A stretch of 64,000 nt of DNA from Gymnogyps californianus. Its lineage: Eukaryota; Chordata; Aves; Accipitriformes; Cathartidae. Shown here in pieces: positions 49,401 to 63,600 of the stretch (position 1 is its first letter; every line of letters begins with the position of its first letter). The stretch spans positions 30,731,502 to 30,795,501 of the forward strand of contig NC_059477.1 of assembly GCF_018139145.2 (NCBI RefSeq), read 5' to 3'. A program made the translations under genes and the position numbers. The notes below the pieces were generated by a model. The model saw only the letters and a program-made list of their open reading frames with translations, had not been told where the DNA came from and did not search any database.

Positions 49401-51734
49401 GTGCCTTTTGTGTTGCCTCTGTGTGTATTTTAGCTCACGGGTTTCCAGCCTCTGATTTGGGGATCCTTGGGGGAACTGTATTTAAGTAGGCTCTGCAAGA
49501 TAACCAAGAAAAGTGGCTGTACTGTGACTGGTTAATTTGCTCTGCCTTCCCTGGAAAACATTGAAGGCACCAGAAACTAGAAAGGACTGAAAACCCAAAG
49601 TTTTCATCAACTGTGATGTTCTGAATGAAGAAAGGAATGGCTTCTACACAGCCCTTATTGTTCTAAAAGCTGGAAAATCATTGCTTTGTCTTTGACAAGG
49701 TTTGGGACAGCTTCCAGTGGCAAGTGCAGGCTCTCCCGGGTAGCCCACTGACCCCCGAGGTCTCCTCTTCCATCCTGTGCAGGTCCACTTTTCAGATGGA
49801 AACCAGCCTAGATGGGTTCCCATTGCCCTTTACTGAACAGCACCTCAGGGCGTAGCTGGTGGCCAGCAGCTACCACCAGGAGTATGAATGTAGTCTTGGT
49901 GTTACAACCGAGAAGGAGAACACTGAACTGGAAAAACTGAGAATGAGCAAGGTCTTGAAAATATGCCTTATAGTGAAAGAAACAAGGAGCTTAGTTTGGT
50001 TTTACCCAGAGGAAGATTAACAGGTGGCTCAAACATAGTCTATAAATACTCACATGGGAAATCAACATTTCATAACAAATGCTCCTAAACTTCACAGCAA
50101 AGATACAAGAGCCAGGGAATAAACACTGCAAATTAATAAACCCAGGCTAAGAACAGACTGCACAATTTAGCAGGGAAAGTAATCAACCATGAGTGCAACT
50201 TTCCCAAAGTTTGCGGTTAAAGCCCCCTTTCCCCACCCCCATTTTTTAGATGTAAATCATGACTAAATTTTTCTCCTAAAAAAAAAAAGAAGTTGAACAG
50301 AAAGGGATTAATTTAGGTCCTGTGGCCAGTTTGACAGAGAACAAAGATGCTCACCGGGACCCTTTCTATCTTTACGATCTCTGACGTTGCCTCGCCAAAG
50401 GCTTCCAAGCACCTTCCTATTACAGTCACCTCCCTGTTCTACCTTGTGTGTCTAAGGCGATGTATCCCCTTCCTTGACAGCCAAACTGCCAGCAATGCTC
50501 ATATGTCGTGATGTGCTGTCAACACAATCATCATGACACAATGAGAACCGCATTAACTGAACTTAATAGCAAAACAAGTATCGGGAAGAATACTGCACAG
50601 AATGGCTTATTTATTTTCTTATTAAGTCATTCATTAAAACCCTCACCATTTTCTCACTTATCAGAGGTCACCATCAAATTTCCAGCTGCCACTGAATTTC
50701 CAGGCACAACCAACCACTGATGAATCCACGAGGTCTTTTTGCCACAGAAATTAAGCCTTGTTTGTGAGCTTTCCCCAATGTCATATTAATCATTTTGACT
50801 GTCCTGATTTTATCAGCAGAATCAAAATATTTTCTTCCTGGTGAACATTTCTTTTAAAGTCATTTTGTTGTGGAAACAAAAAATATTTACACAATGAGGA
50901 TGATCGATGATTGGATGACAAAATAAGTGCTTTTTAAATGCTCATTATACATCTATTGGCATTGGCTGTCTCATTGTGAGCTACAGGCTGCAATTACGGG
51001 GACCGGCACTCTCTCCAATGGAGCACACACAGTAGCCGTGTTTGCATTGCTGCAAGGGAGGCCTCCGGAGCCGACAGCGCTAGTAGGAAAGCAGCACATG
51101 ACTTTGAAAAAAAAAAAAACCATGTACTTTTTGGCCAGCAGCAGACACTGACTCTGCAAACAGCTGTGCCCGGTACGCATCTTGGGGGTTAGTCACGGTC
51201 CCTCTGCCTGAGGTCACCGCATGTGCTGCCTGCTCCTAGCAGCCTCGGCTGTCCTGGCTGGAGCAGTATAAATACATCGTGTCCTCGCAAACACCAGTCT
51301 GGCAGAGCAGGGGGGACCATCACCACGCAGTGCTTTGCAGGGAGCAGCGGCCAGAGGCAAAGCATCGTCACCCAGGGCTGAAAACAGACCGGCTCTGCTC
51401 ATGGCTCCGCTGTCTGAGGAAGCTTTGCTTCACAGCAAAAAAAAATGTAGCCGGGACAAAAATATCTGTGATGGCTGCGTGTATCCCAACAGCCGCCCAC
51501 CAGTCTGGTTTGCCACACTGCCCCAAACACTGGTGTCAGCGCAACCAGGGAGTGGAAAGGGAGGGATAGAGCAGCCAGGGGCCAGGCTGCAGCAGGGACT
51601 GCTTAAACCAGCTTTGCCAGGGAGGTGGGTGTGTGCAAGCACAGGAGGAGGTGCCAGAAGATGTCTAGTCCATAGATCCCACAGACCAAGGCTGTGTCCT
51701 TTCTCCTCATGGAAGGGGAATCTGAAAAGCCTGA
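46470..51734. other. Intergenic region upstream of TFCP2L1, proximal part
   Basis: No gene-like ORF or exon chain. It contains the possible LINE remnant near 46.8 kb, pyrimidine-rich stretches (about 48000-48330) and a candidate conserved non-coding stretch near 50.9-51.2 kb. TFCP2L1 enhancers may lie here, but the sequence alone does not show them. Confidence 0.6.
46750..46880 (+). repeat. Possible LINE reverse-transcriptase C-terminal remnant
   Basis: One frame reads YRFKLQILILTYKAVHT, resembling the conserved (F)KxLxLTYKALH motif near the end of L2/CR1-type ORF2 proteins. It is too short and diverged to assign, and chance is possible. It lies just upstream of the TFCP2L1 CpG island. Confidence 0.3.
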
Positions 51735-52588
51735 ACAAGAGGCAGAAGGCACCCTCTGCAGATTGGCAGACAACACCAAATGAGGTGGGGCAGTTGGCAT
51801 GCCGAGCACCCGTGCTTCAATCCAGCAGGACCTTCGGAAACTTAAGGTCAACAACCTCATAAAGTTTAGCAGAGACATATGAAGTACTGCACTGAGCTGG
51901 AATATCCCCAAGCACCAGTTCAGGCTGGGAACCAACTGGTTGAAGAGCAGCCCTACTGAGAAGGACCCATGGGTTATCTTGAAAGCCAGCTTAAATAGGA
52001 GACAACAGTTCCCTCTCATGACAAATGAGGTAAACCACTCCTCGTAATGCAGGAGATCAAGGGGAGTTATCGTCCCTTCTGCTTGGTGCTGATGAGACTG
52101 CATCTGTTTGAGCTTCCCATTCAAGAGGGAGGTGGAGAAGCTGGACAGGATCCAGCAGGTGAACTGCTAAAACACTCAGGGCCTAGAGCACTTCTGTGAG
52201 GAGAACTTGAGGGCATCGGGATTGCTGAGTCTGATGATGATGAAGTTAAGACTGGATGTAATAGCAGCCCACAAGCTATGCAAAGGCAGTTAAAAAGATG
52301 ATGGAGCCAAACCCTTCTCAGTAGCAGCAGTGATCAAGGCAATGGCCACAAGCTGTGACTTGGGGGTTAGATTGAACACTAGGAAAAACTTCTTCACCAG
52401 AGGACTGGAACACTGGAACAGGTCACCAGACAGGCTGTGGCACCTCCATCCTTGGAGGTATTCAAGAATCAAGCAGACAGACCCATGGTTGACTCAGTCC
52501 AGTGTAGGCTCCAGCCCTGTTTCGGAATGGAGGTTAGATTAGAGACATCCAGAGGTCCCTTCCCACCAACACTTCAATGAGTCTATGA
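51735..52588 (+). repeat. CR1 LINE 3' portion, about 850 bp
   Basis: The longest CR1 copy. The seen order is: AGATTGGCAGACAACACC (ORF2 end region), AACCTCATAAAGTTTAGC, GAAGTACTGCACTGAGCTGG, CCAGTTCAGGCTGGGA, GAGAAGGACCCATGGGTTAT, then the 3' region AACTTCTTCACCAGAGGACT, and the end CCAGAGGTCCCTTCCCACCA. Internal small gaps and substitutions mark it as old, and the reading frame is broken throughout. Confidence 0.85.
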
Positions 52589-53595
52589 AATCCGGCTGCA
52601 AGGGATACTATGGTCCTGACACAGGTTTTACTGTGCCCCACAGTCCCATTCCTGCTCAAGGCAATGTCCAGGTCTCACCACACAGGTAATGCCCAAGCAC
52701 AGGTGGGATGTCCACACCTTCCCAGCTTCTGAAGAGACTCAAGGTAAAAGGTCTACATGCTGCTCTACTGCATGTGCTTTCCTGCTCTGTTGAGACTTGT
52801 AAGCAAAAACCATCTGAAAAGTGGTTATTTTTAACTCTGGAGGAAAGGCATTATTATAATTTGGACCTGGCAAAGCAACAGTGACAAGCAGATGCATCCT
52901 CTCCAATGTAAACTCCTCAAACGTGAAATGATTCCAGGATAATAATTGGACACAGTTGAGCATGTAGAAAGATCTGAAATGCTCCACCCCGGGGCATTTA
53001 TCTGTTGTAGGACAGCACGAAGCATGAAGAAGTACATTAGAGAGCCTTTCATCTCCCCTTAAACGCTTCAGAGACAGTTTAAACTCCTTGAAAGGAAAAC
53101 ATTTTAAGACCCTTCATGTACTCAAAATGCCTTTCAATAGTCCCTCAGAGAACTCTTTGTACCTTAGCAGAATCACAATTTACAGCTCACAAGACCACTA
53201 GTCCTTCACAAATACTATGACTTGTAAAAACTCAAAATATGATAAAACAATGAGCATTATTGTTATAATATTTGGTCTTTGCTTCAAAGTGTTATTCCGT
53301 CAAATGAGGTTTTTCTTATAGAAATGCTCTAATTAGATGATTCTCACAACAAATTCATAACCAAGAAGAAGATAAACTGGAAAAGGGAGTGTGGTTTTCT
53401 TGTACTAGCTACATATAGTCTGACTGTAATTATTCCCAACTGGAATATCTATACATACAAGCAATTTTGCAATGACAGTAATTTGTACAATTATTCTAAT
53501 AACATGTTATTCCCTTAATTTTATAAACACAATGTAAGACTTTTTTATTGTGTTTGCACAGCAATTCTAATAATGAAACCTCCCGAGTCCCCTGC

Positions 53596-53625
53596 AAGGT
53601 AAGGTAAGGTAAGGTGAGGTGAGGT
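53596..53625 (+). repeat. Pentanucleotide microsatellite (AAGGT)4(GAGGT)2
   Basis: Six direct 5-bp units: four AAGGT, then two GAGGT. It is intergenic, upstream of TFCP2L1. Confidence 0.95.
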
Positions 53626-53844
53626 GAATAGAGACTCGTTTCTACTGACAAGTTACAAATGCATTTATTTCCTCAATATTCCTTTCTCCCGCCCAATATC
53701 CTAGTTTTCCTGCTTGTACAAGATGTCACCTCTCGTCTCTGCAAGTCCTGTGGGGCAAGTTAATACATTTGTATTAACTTCATATGATGGCACACAGTGT
53801 GGATGCACCCTACACGTGCAAATATCCTATCACCATTAGGTAAC

Positions 53845-54000
53845 AAGCAAGTAGTCTTACCTTACAGGTGAGGAAACTAAAGGGCAAACTGACTTCCCAT
53901 CGCCGAGACAGTGACAGATCTGTGAATAAATCCCAGGGTCATGCGTCCCAGTCTATATGGCTCTCCTTAACAGCCATACGGTTAGACCAGGGAGAGGCCA
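53845..54000 (-). repeat. Possible MIR-like ancient SINE
   Basis: The plus strand contains ACAGGTGAGGAAACTAAAGG, a GACTTCCC block, AATAAATCCCAGG, and TCCCAGTCTATATGGCTCTC. This order resembles the reverse complement of MIR/CORE-SINE-type elements. It is highly diverged. Confidence 0.4.
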
Positions 54001-57000
54001 TCTCTTTCAAGGTGGGATATGCGATACTGAAGTCTGCAACTTCGTTTTCTTCTTATGCATACAGGGATAAACTGAAGAATTGTTTGACAAAAATTAGTGC
54101 AGTTACACAAATGTAAAAGTCGTGTAGGTGGAAGGAGGATCAGACCCTTTATCCTTCCACAGCAGCGGTGGGGTACATTGACTTGTCTTTACAACAACCT
54201 TAGTGAGATCAATAGAAATTTGACACTTTTCGCTCGTTCCCACCCGACCCAGGGCAGTTGTACTTGCAGGGGTTTAAGACACTGTTGTTTCCAAATTTTT
54301 TTAGACAAATCAGCACCAACTCAAAATCTCTTTACTACACAAACCACCTGACCGCTAAGGTACCCCTGTGGTGTTCATAAAGACTTCCCGTAGCAGGGTG
54401 GGATGGCAGGCTGAGGGCACAAACCGTAATGAATATCCTCAGATAAGACAATCCAAGCGACCAAAGCGCAGAACTGCTATGTCCTCACTCCCAAACCAAG
54501 GCTTGTCAGTTTGTTTTCATAGTGAAATAACTAACCTCACTGCAAAACCCTCCTGGGGACCATTGCTTTAACTTTTCCCATGATGTAGTTAGGCAAGGTC
54601 AGCGGCAGTTCAGATGCACAGTATTCAGTAGCGCTAGCTATATCGTGGCAAAAACTACCTATTTCTTGTCTCCTTTAGGTTTGATTGCAGAACAGCTATT
54701 GGACTAGAGAGACAACAGACACTGAGGATGTAGTCAAAGCTCACTGTACTGAGCAGAAACCGGTCTTCAGTAGGATTTTACCTCAGGCTAGAAGCGCTCC
54801 CATATTTCATAGTAAAGACAAGCCTCAGACTTTCAGAAGACTTTTTCCTTTGTTCTGCTTTAATCAATCAGTGCCAATTAACCAACATTTAGTTTCAGCT
54901 CGAGGAAGGAAAGACAGAAATAATTATGTCCTGAGACAGACATCCCATCAGCTTCTCCAAACCTATTAACCACCTCAGACAAATTGGCAATCAATTAACT
55001 GAGATTAAAAAGTCTAACGCACAAACCATCTTTACAACCCTCTTTACTCCCATCTCTAGAGCCAGGATGAGACAAAATTACTACCCAACCTCTGCATATG
55101 TTCATATAAATGGAACATTACTCTGTCCATAAAACAATTTTGTTGGTTCATCCCAGGACATGGGTTCCTCTGACACCGAAATACAATGTGGACTTGTTCC
55201 AGGCCGCCCCTGACCAGGGAACAGAATAAGCCGCTCCTGACATGTCTGTTTATAAGGCATCAGCTAAACAACTGTATTATCACAGAATAGTTAAATCAAG
55301 AGTTATGTGCTACGGGTTCAAGTTGCCCATTGTAAAAGAAATTTGCAGTCTTGAAGACAGGTTATTCTAGATGGTTTAAAGATGTGAAAAACACACATAC
55401 TAGTGTGAAATAGGAGGATAAAGTTGTTGTAGTTTTAGGTGCTTACAGGGTGTAGTTCTGTCTTTCTTATTGACCTGATGTAAATATCTGTTTAGGATAG
55501 GATGCACAGTGTCCTAGACTCCCTGGACCGTGCCAGTGAGATCCCGCTTTCTATAAACACTGGAGATGAATCAGATGAATCCTGCCAAACATCTGCTTTC
55601 ATTTATCAAAACAAGGTTAAGAAACTTGATCATAGTTTATAACATCTCTTGGGAAGGGACTTTTCGTAACACAAACAGAAGGGAGGCAGTAACACTGAAC
55701 GGGAAGCTGACCCTGTCCAGCAGTGTCCAGCTCATAACACCTGGTGCGAGCAGTAGCAATCACCGAGATTATTATGTGAGACAGCACCATTATTTTTATT
55801 ATTAATAAATAGAATAAGCCAAAGTGACATAATCTACTTGGTAGTGTCAAGCAGTCAGATTCATATCTAATCTTCATAGCTGCTTTTCAATAGTCTCCAT
55901 TTATTTGGAGTGCCTAGCATTTTGATTTTGTCATTATACACACCACCTGTGCTTTTTTTTCTTCAAATACATAAAAGAAATTATTCTTTATTTCTTCTGC
56001 CTGCAGGTTTCTTGTTTAGACTTTTCTAACCTTAGCAGTGAGTAAAATTACATGGTTTTAATCCAGCAAATCCAAGCATAAACTGCATTGAAGAATTGTC
56101 TGTACCATTGGCACCAGTGTTCATCATGATCTGGAATCCATGGGGAATTCCAGAATAAAACCCATATTGTGATAATATTTACAGAAGGGGAGGGATGGAC
56201 TCCTTAAGTAGCTTGCTAACTGCCCAAATCTAAGGAATCAAACAGTAAATAACATGATGATACAGAGAGATGGCTCTTGGTGGAGGCTGTCAGAGTGGCA
56301 CACTGGCTGTTACCCCAGCTCAGCAGCGGGAATTGGGAACAATCACAGACTGTCACCTTTTAGTCGAAAGAAATGTGCTTTTAGTAAAGGTAACTTCTTA
56401 GCCAGACTTCTCAATCTTAAATATTAACAGTTTTACCACCACAGCTCTCTCTAGTAGCACTTAAAAAAATCTAAACTCTGATTAACTATACAGAAGATAC
56501 AAAGATTGCCCAAGTGACACATACTGAGGAAGACATGTCAGAGATGCCAAATCTCCTAGCTCAGGGTGGGGGGGAAGTGTGTTTTAATACAACCAAGCAG
56601 GAGCACAGGACATGGGTAGGGACAGCGAGCATCAGCCTTACTCACAGGGGGCAACCTGCAGAGGATGTCATAGGAAATACTCACGTGTTGGTTAATGACG
56701 ACAGAGCAAGTCTCAAGATGAGACTTTGGAGGAGGGGAAGGGGATTTTATTTTAAAAACAAACCCACTTTCACTCACACCCTCGTACCCACATACTCACA
56801 ACTGGAAAAAAAGCGTCTGCGCATCATCCAGGCGCCAAGACATATGTGTCCAGGGTCTGCTTGGGATCCCTCGCAGTGACACAGAGCGCAAGGGACACAG
56901 CTCTGCAGTCCTCATCCTGGCTCCTTCCATGGCTGGTGACCACTCACTGCTTTGGGATGTGCTTTTGAACCCTGGAGCTGACAGCAGCTGCCTTCTTTTG

Positions 57001-60000
57001 TCTCTCCATCCCACCCCACCTCTGCGGGTCATCAGGGCTGACTCACTGCCCTTTCTCTCCTCCCTGAGTGCCTCAGGGCTCCAGTCCCAACCTTTATCCT
57101 CCTGCTATCACCCCTTTGATGGTCTGAGGCTTTGTTTCAGCCTGGGTGTAGGTTGTCCTTTGCTGTAGGTCATCCCTTTTTTCCCTGATCCAGCCCGAAG
57201 GTGTGTTGTTGCCAGCTCCAGCTCCGCCTAGCTTTGCATGGATAAATGTGACCAGAGGTGTTCTTCCGTGGCGTCACCTACCGTGATTTAGATGCCAGCA
57301 ATTTGCAGATGCAATCCTATGGCTTCTCCTAGATGGGAGGTCAAACTACAGCAGACTTCAGCCAGTGACCCAGAGACCCTGCAAGGGCCCAGGTTGCTCC
57401 TAAGTGGTCTGTGGAAAGTGATTGCACCAAGCTGGCCAGCTGGCTATAGATCTGACTTTTTTGGGGATTCCTATCTCTACTGGAAATCAAAACAAAAAAA
57501 AGGTTGAAAACCATTGAACTAGATAATGCAAGAGCCTTCCAGTGGCCTTGACTATGCTATTCATTGAGGTCGGAAGCTGTTATGGAATTTTTCAATACAC
57601 GATTTAATCTGGGCAGCCTGAGCTCCAGAAGCAGAGGGAGGAAACCCAGTGACTCTGGAGCCAGGGCCCCTCGGGCAAGGAAAGGGAACATTTTCAATGG
57701 CTTTTAGAGGATGCGTTGGCCAAGTCACACATGTTACAGCAATTCACTGGCAGCATTATAAAACTAGAAAGCAGTGTCAGGTGAGCTGCCTAAAAGGGGA
57801 AAAATTGCTCCCTACTCTGCAACGTGCTAATATTTGGGCATTTGTGGGTTTTAACTGCCTCACATTCAGAAGGCAACCTCTTAAGTGTAGGGTTTTAGTG
57901 GCCATCCTAGACACAGAGTTAGCAGCAGCTCCTCAGCAGGCAGAAATCTGCTGCGGCAGTGACTTCTCAGCAACTGAGGTGTCCCACAATGGGTTCTGGG
58001 GTGATATAGTCCTGCCCAGGTAGCGGCACTGCCTCCCCCTGCACCTCCAGGGCATGCCGCACCTCTCCCCTTGCCTGCACCAGCAGCGATGGAGGCGAGC
58101 AGCTCCCTCTGGGAACTGTTCTTTCTCCACGAGAAAAAAAACAGCTTTTTTTTGGTCTTTAGTTTGCTTCTTAGCCGGATCAGTCCCTGGATCTGAGTCC
58201 CAGTGTAGCCATGCAACTGGTGGTGTCAGCGCAGTGGGAGGAGCAGGGAGGGAAGAAGCCAAGGGAGGGCCAGGGACGGATCCTGCCCTCAGCCCAGTGA
58301 GGTATGACTACCACTGAGGGTGTAACATAGTCTCAGCTCCAAAGAGACCAGTGGCAAAACAGCTTTCCATGAACCACTTCAACATCTATCTGCCTTGATG
58401 GCATTTCTTCCCTCCTTGTGCCTGGAAAAGTTTGCCGAAGTTTTCTGCAGACGACGTCTTCTTTTCTGTTCCAGAAAATTTGGAACTTTATTAATAAAGC
58501 AAACAAACCCATGAGCCCTAACCTTCACTGCTTTGTTTCATTCACTCCCAATGTCCCAGGGGAAAATAAAACAAAACGTTCACTGGCCGGTTCCTGCAGG
58601 GGGTGGGAGCAGCTCGCAGCGGGGAGAGGTGGCCTGGAGCCGGGGAGCGCCCAGGGGACACGGCAACTGTCCCTCCTCACCCTGCACCACGCAGCTCTTC
58701 CCAGGCCCTCTGATAAATATATATTGTGACAGATCTTCAAGGGTAATGTCCTCCAGTCAAGGGAGCGACACTGCCGTGTCCCCACCAAAGAGGAGCCCAT
58801 TAAACTTTCCGTCCCTCAAATGCCGGTAGCCTTTTGGTGAGTGTCTTTGATTTTAGAGACTGACAGAGTGCAGGTATTTATACTTCACACTCAAATACAT
58901 CCAACTGTTTTTAAAGCAGAGAGCATTGCCAGCCCAAGAAAAATAATCTTATCCTAAGGCCTTGAGAACTTCGGTGGCTGTTGTGTGTCTTCCTCCGTCA
59001 AAAGCAGCTCTTGGTCAAGGGCACCCAACGCTAATCAATGTTGATAAGAGGACTGCGTCCCCCGCTGCTGCAAATGGTCCTCCTGCTCAAAGTGGATCAG
59101 GCCCTATATTTTGTTTGATAAAAAAACCACAGCCTGGTGAAAGGCATCGTGCAGGCAGTGTCTGAGGCAGAGCTCCCTGCCCATGCCCAGGTACCCTCGG
59201 TGCCGAGGGACGATGGAGACCTCAGTTCAGGCTGTGAAGCCTGCATGCTGGCTTTAGTCCCAAGGGCAGCGGCATCGCTCCATGCAGGCAGGGATCACCA
59301 GTTACACTACCCATCTCGGGGCCAATTAGCCTCGGAGAGCTGAGGGGAGGACAGCAAAGCTCCCCCCAGCAAAGGCGCCTTCTGCAGCGTCTGTGAGATG
59401 GGGCAAATCTGGGGCGTAAGTGAGGTTAGAAAACAAACCCTAATACAAACAGAGCTGAAGGGATGGTTGGATATCATTTAAATGTGTTTTAACAATAGAG
59501 GAAACCCATGTCTGAACATGTATTTTATCTCCCTGCAGATATGTAATAGCTGTGGAGGGATCCTGGAAGTGCAGGGAAACAGCAGTGACTCTCCATCTCC
59601 TTGATAACAGGGCCTTGAAGGAAGACATGCTCCGCGTCCCCAGAAGATCTCCCAGCAGTCATAAATGCTTTGCTAATTTTGGTTTTTTGGATGCAAGGTT
59701 TGCGTGGCCTTCTCCAGAAAGGGACCCTGCTAGCGCACCATCCCGTGCCTCGGTTTCCCCGCCTGCACAGCCAGGGTAACTGGGCTGTCCCCACAGGAGT
59801 GCTGGGAAGATGGATTGGTTAATATTTGCCTAGTGCTCTGGAGATAGCACTATATAAGTCTAATTACATTTTATGCCCTCATGTGATAAGGATGTCATCT
59901 TGGATTAGAGGGGATTAGTTGTTAATGCCATTCCTGTACATACCGGTCCCCTCCAGGGCTTTGATTTCTGCTGAGAAGGTTTTTTGCTCTGCTTTCAAAT

Positions 60001-63000
60001 CAGCAAGGTCCTCCTAGTTACGTTAATCAAGGAAATCAAAGATTTTTGGTGGATGAAAACAGCACTTGGTGGTACCTGGATATGCCTTCAGCCAAGCACA
60101 GGTGTGTGCTCAGTGAACGCTGGTGCGCACTCAGTGAAACTCTCTTGCTTTGGCATCCCTAAACCTTTGACAGGGCCAGGGGAAGGGAGTTGAGTGCATC
60201 CCCTCCCTCTGCACTGGGCTCCAAGCACACCGCCGAGTTATTAAGTACAAATCTAAGTTAATGTTTAGCGCTCGCCCAAAACACAGAGATTGCCGAATGC
60301 CAAAGGAAATGGAGTGAGAAGCCACACGCCGGTAACAATTGTAGGGCAAAATGCTACTGAGAGGACATCCCCACATCCCAGCAGCGCCGCTCGCAAGGGA
60401 GTGCTCCGATCTGCAGCAACATCCCAGAGCAAGCGAGAGGGGAATCTGGCTCCCACGCTGCATGGTGAGAGCCAAGCAACTCACAGGGATTTTGCTTTTC
60501 TAAACTTATTGCTGTGAAGTTTCCATCACTTCACCACAGTGACCTTGACCGCTCTCGGAGGACTGCCTGGAGAGCCAAAGCACTCTCCCCTGGTTGCAGA
60601 GCTATCAGGGATTGAGCTGAGATCTCTTCCAGGGATCCCTTTCCAGCACTCCCACTTGCTACAAGCATTGGCTCACCCCTGGCATGGGCTGGATTTCAGC
60701 CACTGAATCGGAAGGAAAAGGGCTCTTGTCCCCACCTCCCGCTAGTGTGGGTTTGTCCCAGAGGAAACCCTGGATCTGTCATCTATTGCTGAACACCCAG
60801 GATTAGCCAGGAGAAGGACCCAGGCTCCTGTCAGCAGCAGGAGGGGAAGGATACCACCTCCTGGCTCTCAGCCCCAGGCTGATGGGAGCAGCTTTGGCTC
60901 ACAAACACGGTGTAGAAGCTCGGTGGAAAGGAAACCTTCCAGGGACTTCTCAAGCTGCATTAAACTTCCAGAGACAGACCCCACCATGGTCCTTTAGCGG
61001 CAACCACCTGCAGCCAGGTATAAACGAGGGAGCTGCAACAAGAAGTGGTGGGAACTGGTGAACAACAGCAAAAGTCTTGCAAACATCCCTAAATTGTGAA
61101 ACCGATATTCGCCCAGGCTGCATGGTGATGGCCAGGGACGCATGTCAGCACAGGTCAGCAGAGGCATCTACCAAAATCCTGGGAGGAGATGGTCTTCCCT
61201 GCAGCTACAGCTGGGCGCAGAGGCTGACAGCCTGAACTTGTTGCAGCAGCAGCAGCACCCACCTGAGTGGAGAGGTGCTCCCAGAGCAAAGGGGACCCCA
61301 TTGCAGCAGATGCTGAAGATGTCAGAAGGGGTTTGGGACAATGCCAAAATCTGAGCAGCGGTGGAGCTGGGCACTGACCTGGGTCCAGCCGTGATCAAAC
61401 AGCCTGCTCCGTGGCACAGTGTCCCAGGCAAGGACAGCCTGAAGCCTCAGACAACCCTTCACCACAGCTCCTGCCGTCCAGACCGTGGGGTGGTGCTTCC
61501 CTCCAAGCCTGTGGGAGCAGATGGATGCTTGCTGGCTGCGGGAAATCAGCTAGACACGTAAAGGAAGCACAGACATGGTTTTTGCAGTTTATATTTCAAT
61601 GGGAATAGGCAGCTGCGAAGCTAAACCATGCATGAAGGAGAGAACCAGGTCTCCTTGCAGTTATACACTGCGAAGTCCACGTCCTCCAAGCAGGGCAGCC
61701 CGTCATTCACACGTGGCATTTTGGGGAGGTGTTGCTCTGTGTTGCTCACATTCAATAGTAAATGAGAATATTTATTCACTTGTTAACACAAATAAAATGA
61801 CTCCGGAGAAAGGAGGAATTGCTGCTTTCAGAAGAGGTTTGGGGTGCAAAGGGCAAGTGCTTGTGGGGCTGGGGCCTTCAGGGGCCGCGTTGCTGTCTCC
61901 TCGTGGAGGAGCTGCTCTGTGCCAGGGAGCTCAGGCAAGCACAGATGAAGAAACTGAGTTTGTGGGTCCTCCATGCTGCGACAAGATGCCTGGCCCAGCT
62001 GGTTAGAGAGAACCAGGCACTATGCCACGCAGAAGAGGCCAGGTGCCTGGTTTGAGGTTTTCATGGGGATGTTGGAGGCAGCACTGCAGAATTAGATGCC
62101 TAATTAGTTTTTTTTCACTGGGGCTGACCAGGGACATATGGAGAGGCACCAGGAGCCCTTTATGGTCCCCGGAGCACCCATGACAGTGCTGAGAGGGCAC
62201 AGCCAAGCGAGGAAGAGGGTGGCCAAACTTTCAGCCCCAGCTCTGGGGCGCCTGTGAGGGCTCAGACGAGCACAGCGCAGGCTGCGCTGGACTGGTGCTG
62301 CTTCTCCAGGGTCAATGGGATGCAAAACCAACTGGGGCTTTCTGCTTACCTCAGTTAGCTTTACAAGGCAAATAGCTACCTCCATTTATTTCTTATTGTT
62401 GGCCAGAAAAGCCAGCCTGTTGCAAGACAGGGACTAAATTGCTGCCGCTGTCACTCTGGGTAGGTGCTCCCTGTCCTCCCAGGGCAAGAGGAGCTGGGGT
62501 GCAGATGGGGGCATCCTATTTTAACTGTCTCCAGCACAGCATCCTTAGCTCAGGCCAGTCCTGCAAGGCAGAGGTGAAGCTGGCCAGGAGGCTGAATTTT
62601 CACTCCTAAAAAAAACCCAAAACCCTCAAGATTTTGAGGAAAAAAGGTTAGTTTGGTGTCTGAAACAAGACATGTTCCCTGGAAGCCAACCCATGGCACA
62701 ACAAGCACTAGGGGCAGCTGCAAGGTGGGATGCTGGGGGATGCGGGGCTGCAGATGCCACCAGGGTGCCCTGGCTTGGTGCAGCCCACCCAGAACCTCAG
62801 TGGAGCCATCGCCCTGGGAGCCCCGAGCATCATGCTCCTTTGGCTGCAAAGACCAACCTCCCTCCCAGCAGCTACTCCAAACATAGGGCACGGAGCCAAG
62901 CTGTCAGGGAAGCCAGCAGGATCCCATTAGCAATTTTATCAAACTCAACATTTTTTGGCAGAACATTTCCATTTCGGTGAGTCAGCAGCCTTGGAAAGCG

Positions 63001-63404
63001 TCTGTCGACAGCAGTGAAGCTCGAGGCAGGTGCACAGGGAAAGGCCCCCAGGACACACACCTGACCTGGCTGCATGGACACCGTGCTCAGAAGGAGCCAT
63101 GCAACACACCGCTCCACTTTTTGGCCAATTCCCCTCCATTTTATTCCTTGTCCATCAACAGAAGTGCTCGTCCAAGCTGAGTTTTCAAGTTAAGTGGACC
63201 GACATGCATCAGGTCGAGACAACAGAAGGATTCACCCACTGGCTCTTTCACTCTTTAAGAGTTACTTTCCCCTTCACATGCTTGATCAAATCATCAGTTT
63301 GTCAAAATTAGGCCTGGAAATAAGTCAACTTTATTACTCTGACTATTAACAGGTTTTCCTCATCTAAATTTTTCTTGCTAAGCCCAAAACTTCTTGCCCC
63401 ATCC
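54000..63404. other. Intergenic region upstream of TFCP2L1, distal part
   Basis: No exon of CLASP1, the expected next gene in human order, was recognised on either strand. GC content rises from about 56.5 kb, producing many short chance ORFs. No CpG island as dense as the TFCP2L1 one was seen. Confidence 0.6.
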
Positions 63405-63600
63405 ACAGAGAAGAGATCATCTCCCCTCTCTGCATTCGCCTCTCATATTTGAGGGCTGCTCTCATGTCTCCCCAGCCCCTTCTGTCGCCCGTTATCCGAT
63501 CCAGGTCAAACTTGCTGGGAGTCATCATGTCCTCACTGATCTCTGGCCACCCTCCAACCTGCCCATGTCTTCCCCATCCCAGCGTGAAGCCGGCCTTTCT
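63405..63600 (-). repeat. Probable ancient CR1 fragment
   Basis: The plus strand resembles the reverse complement of older CR1 3' sequence: CATATTTGAGGGCTGCTCTC, ATGTCTCCCCAGCCCCTTCT, and later CTCCAACCTGCCCATGTCTT. The match is from memory and diverged, so the borders are approximate. Confidence 0.45.

Noticed and set aside
51735..52588. ORFs of 173 and 175 residues overlapping this interval
   Set aside because: They are frames across or beside a decayed CR1 copy and do not represent an intact protein.
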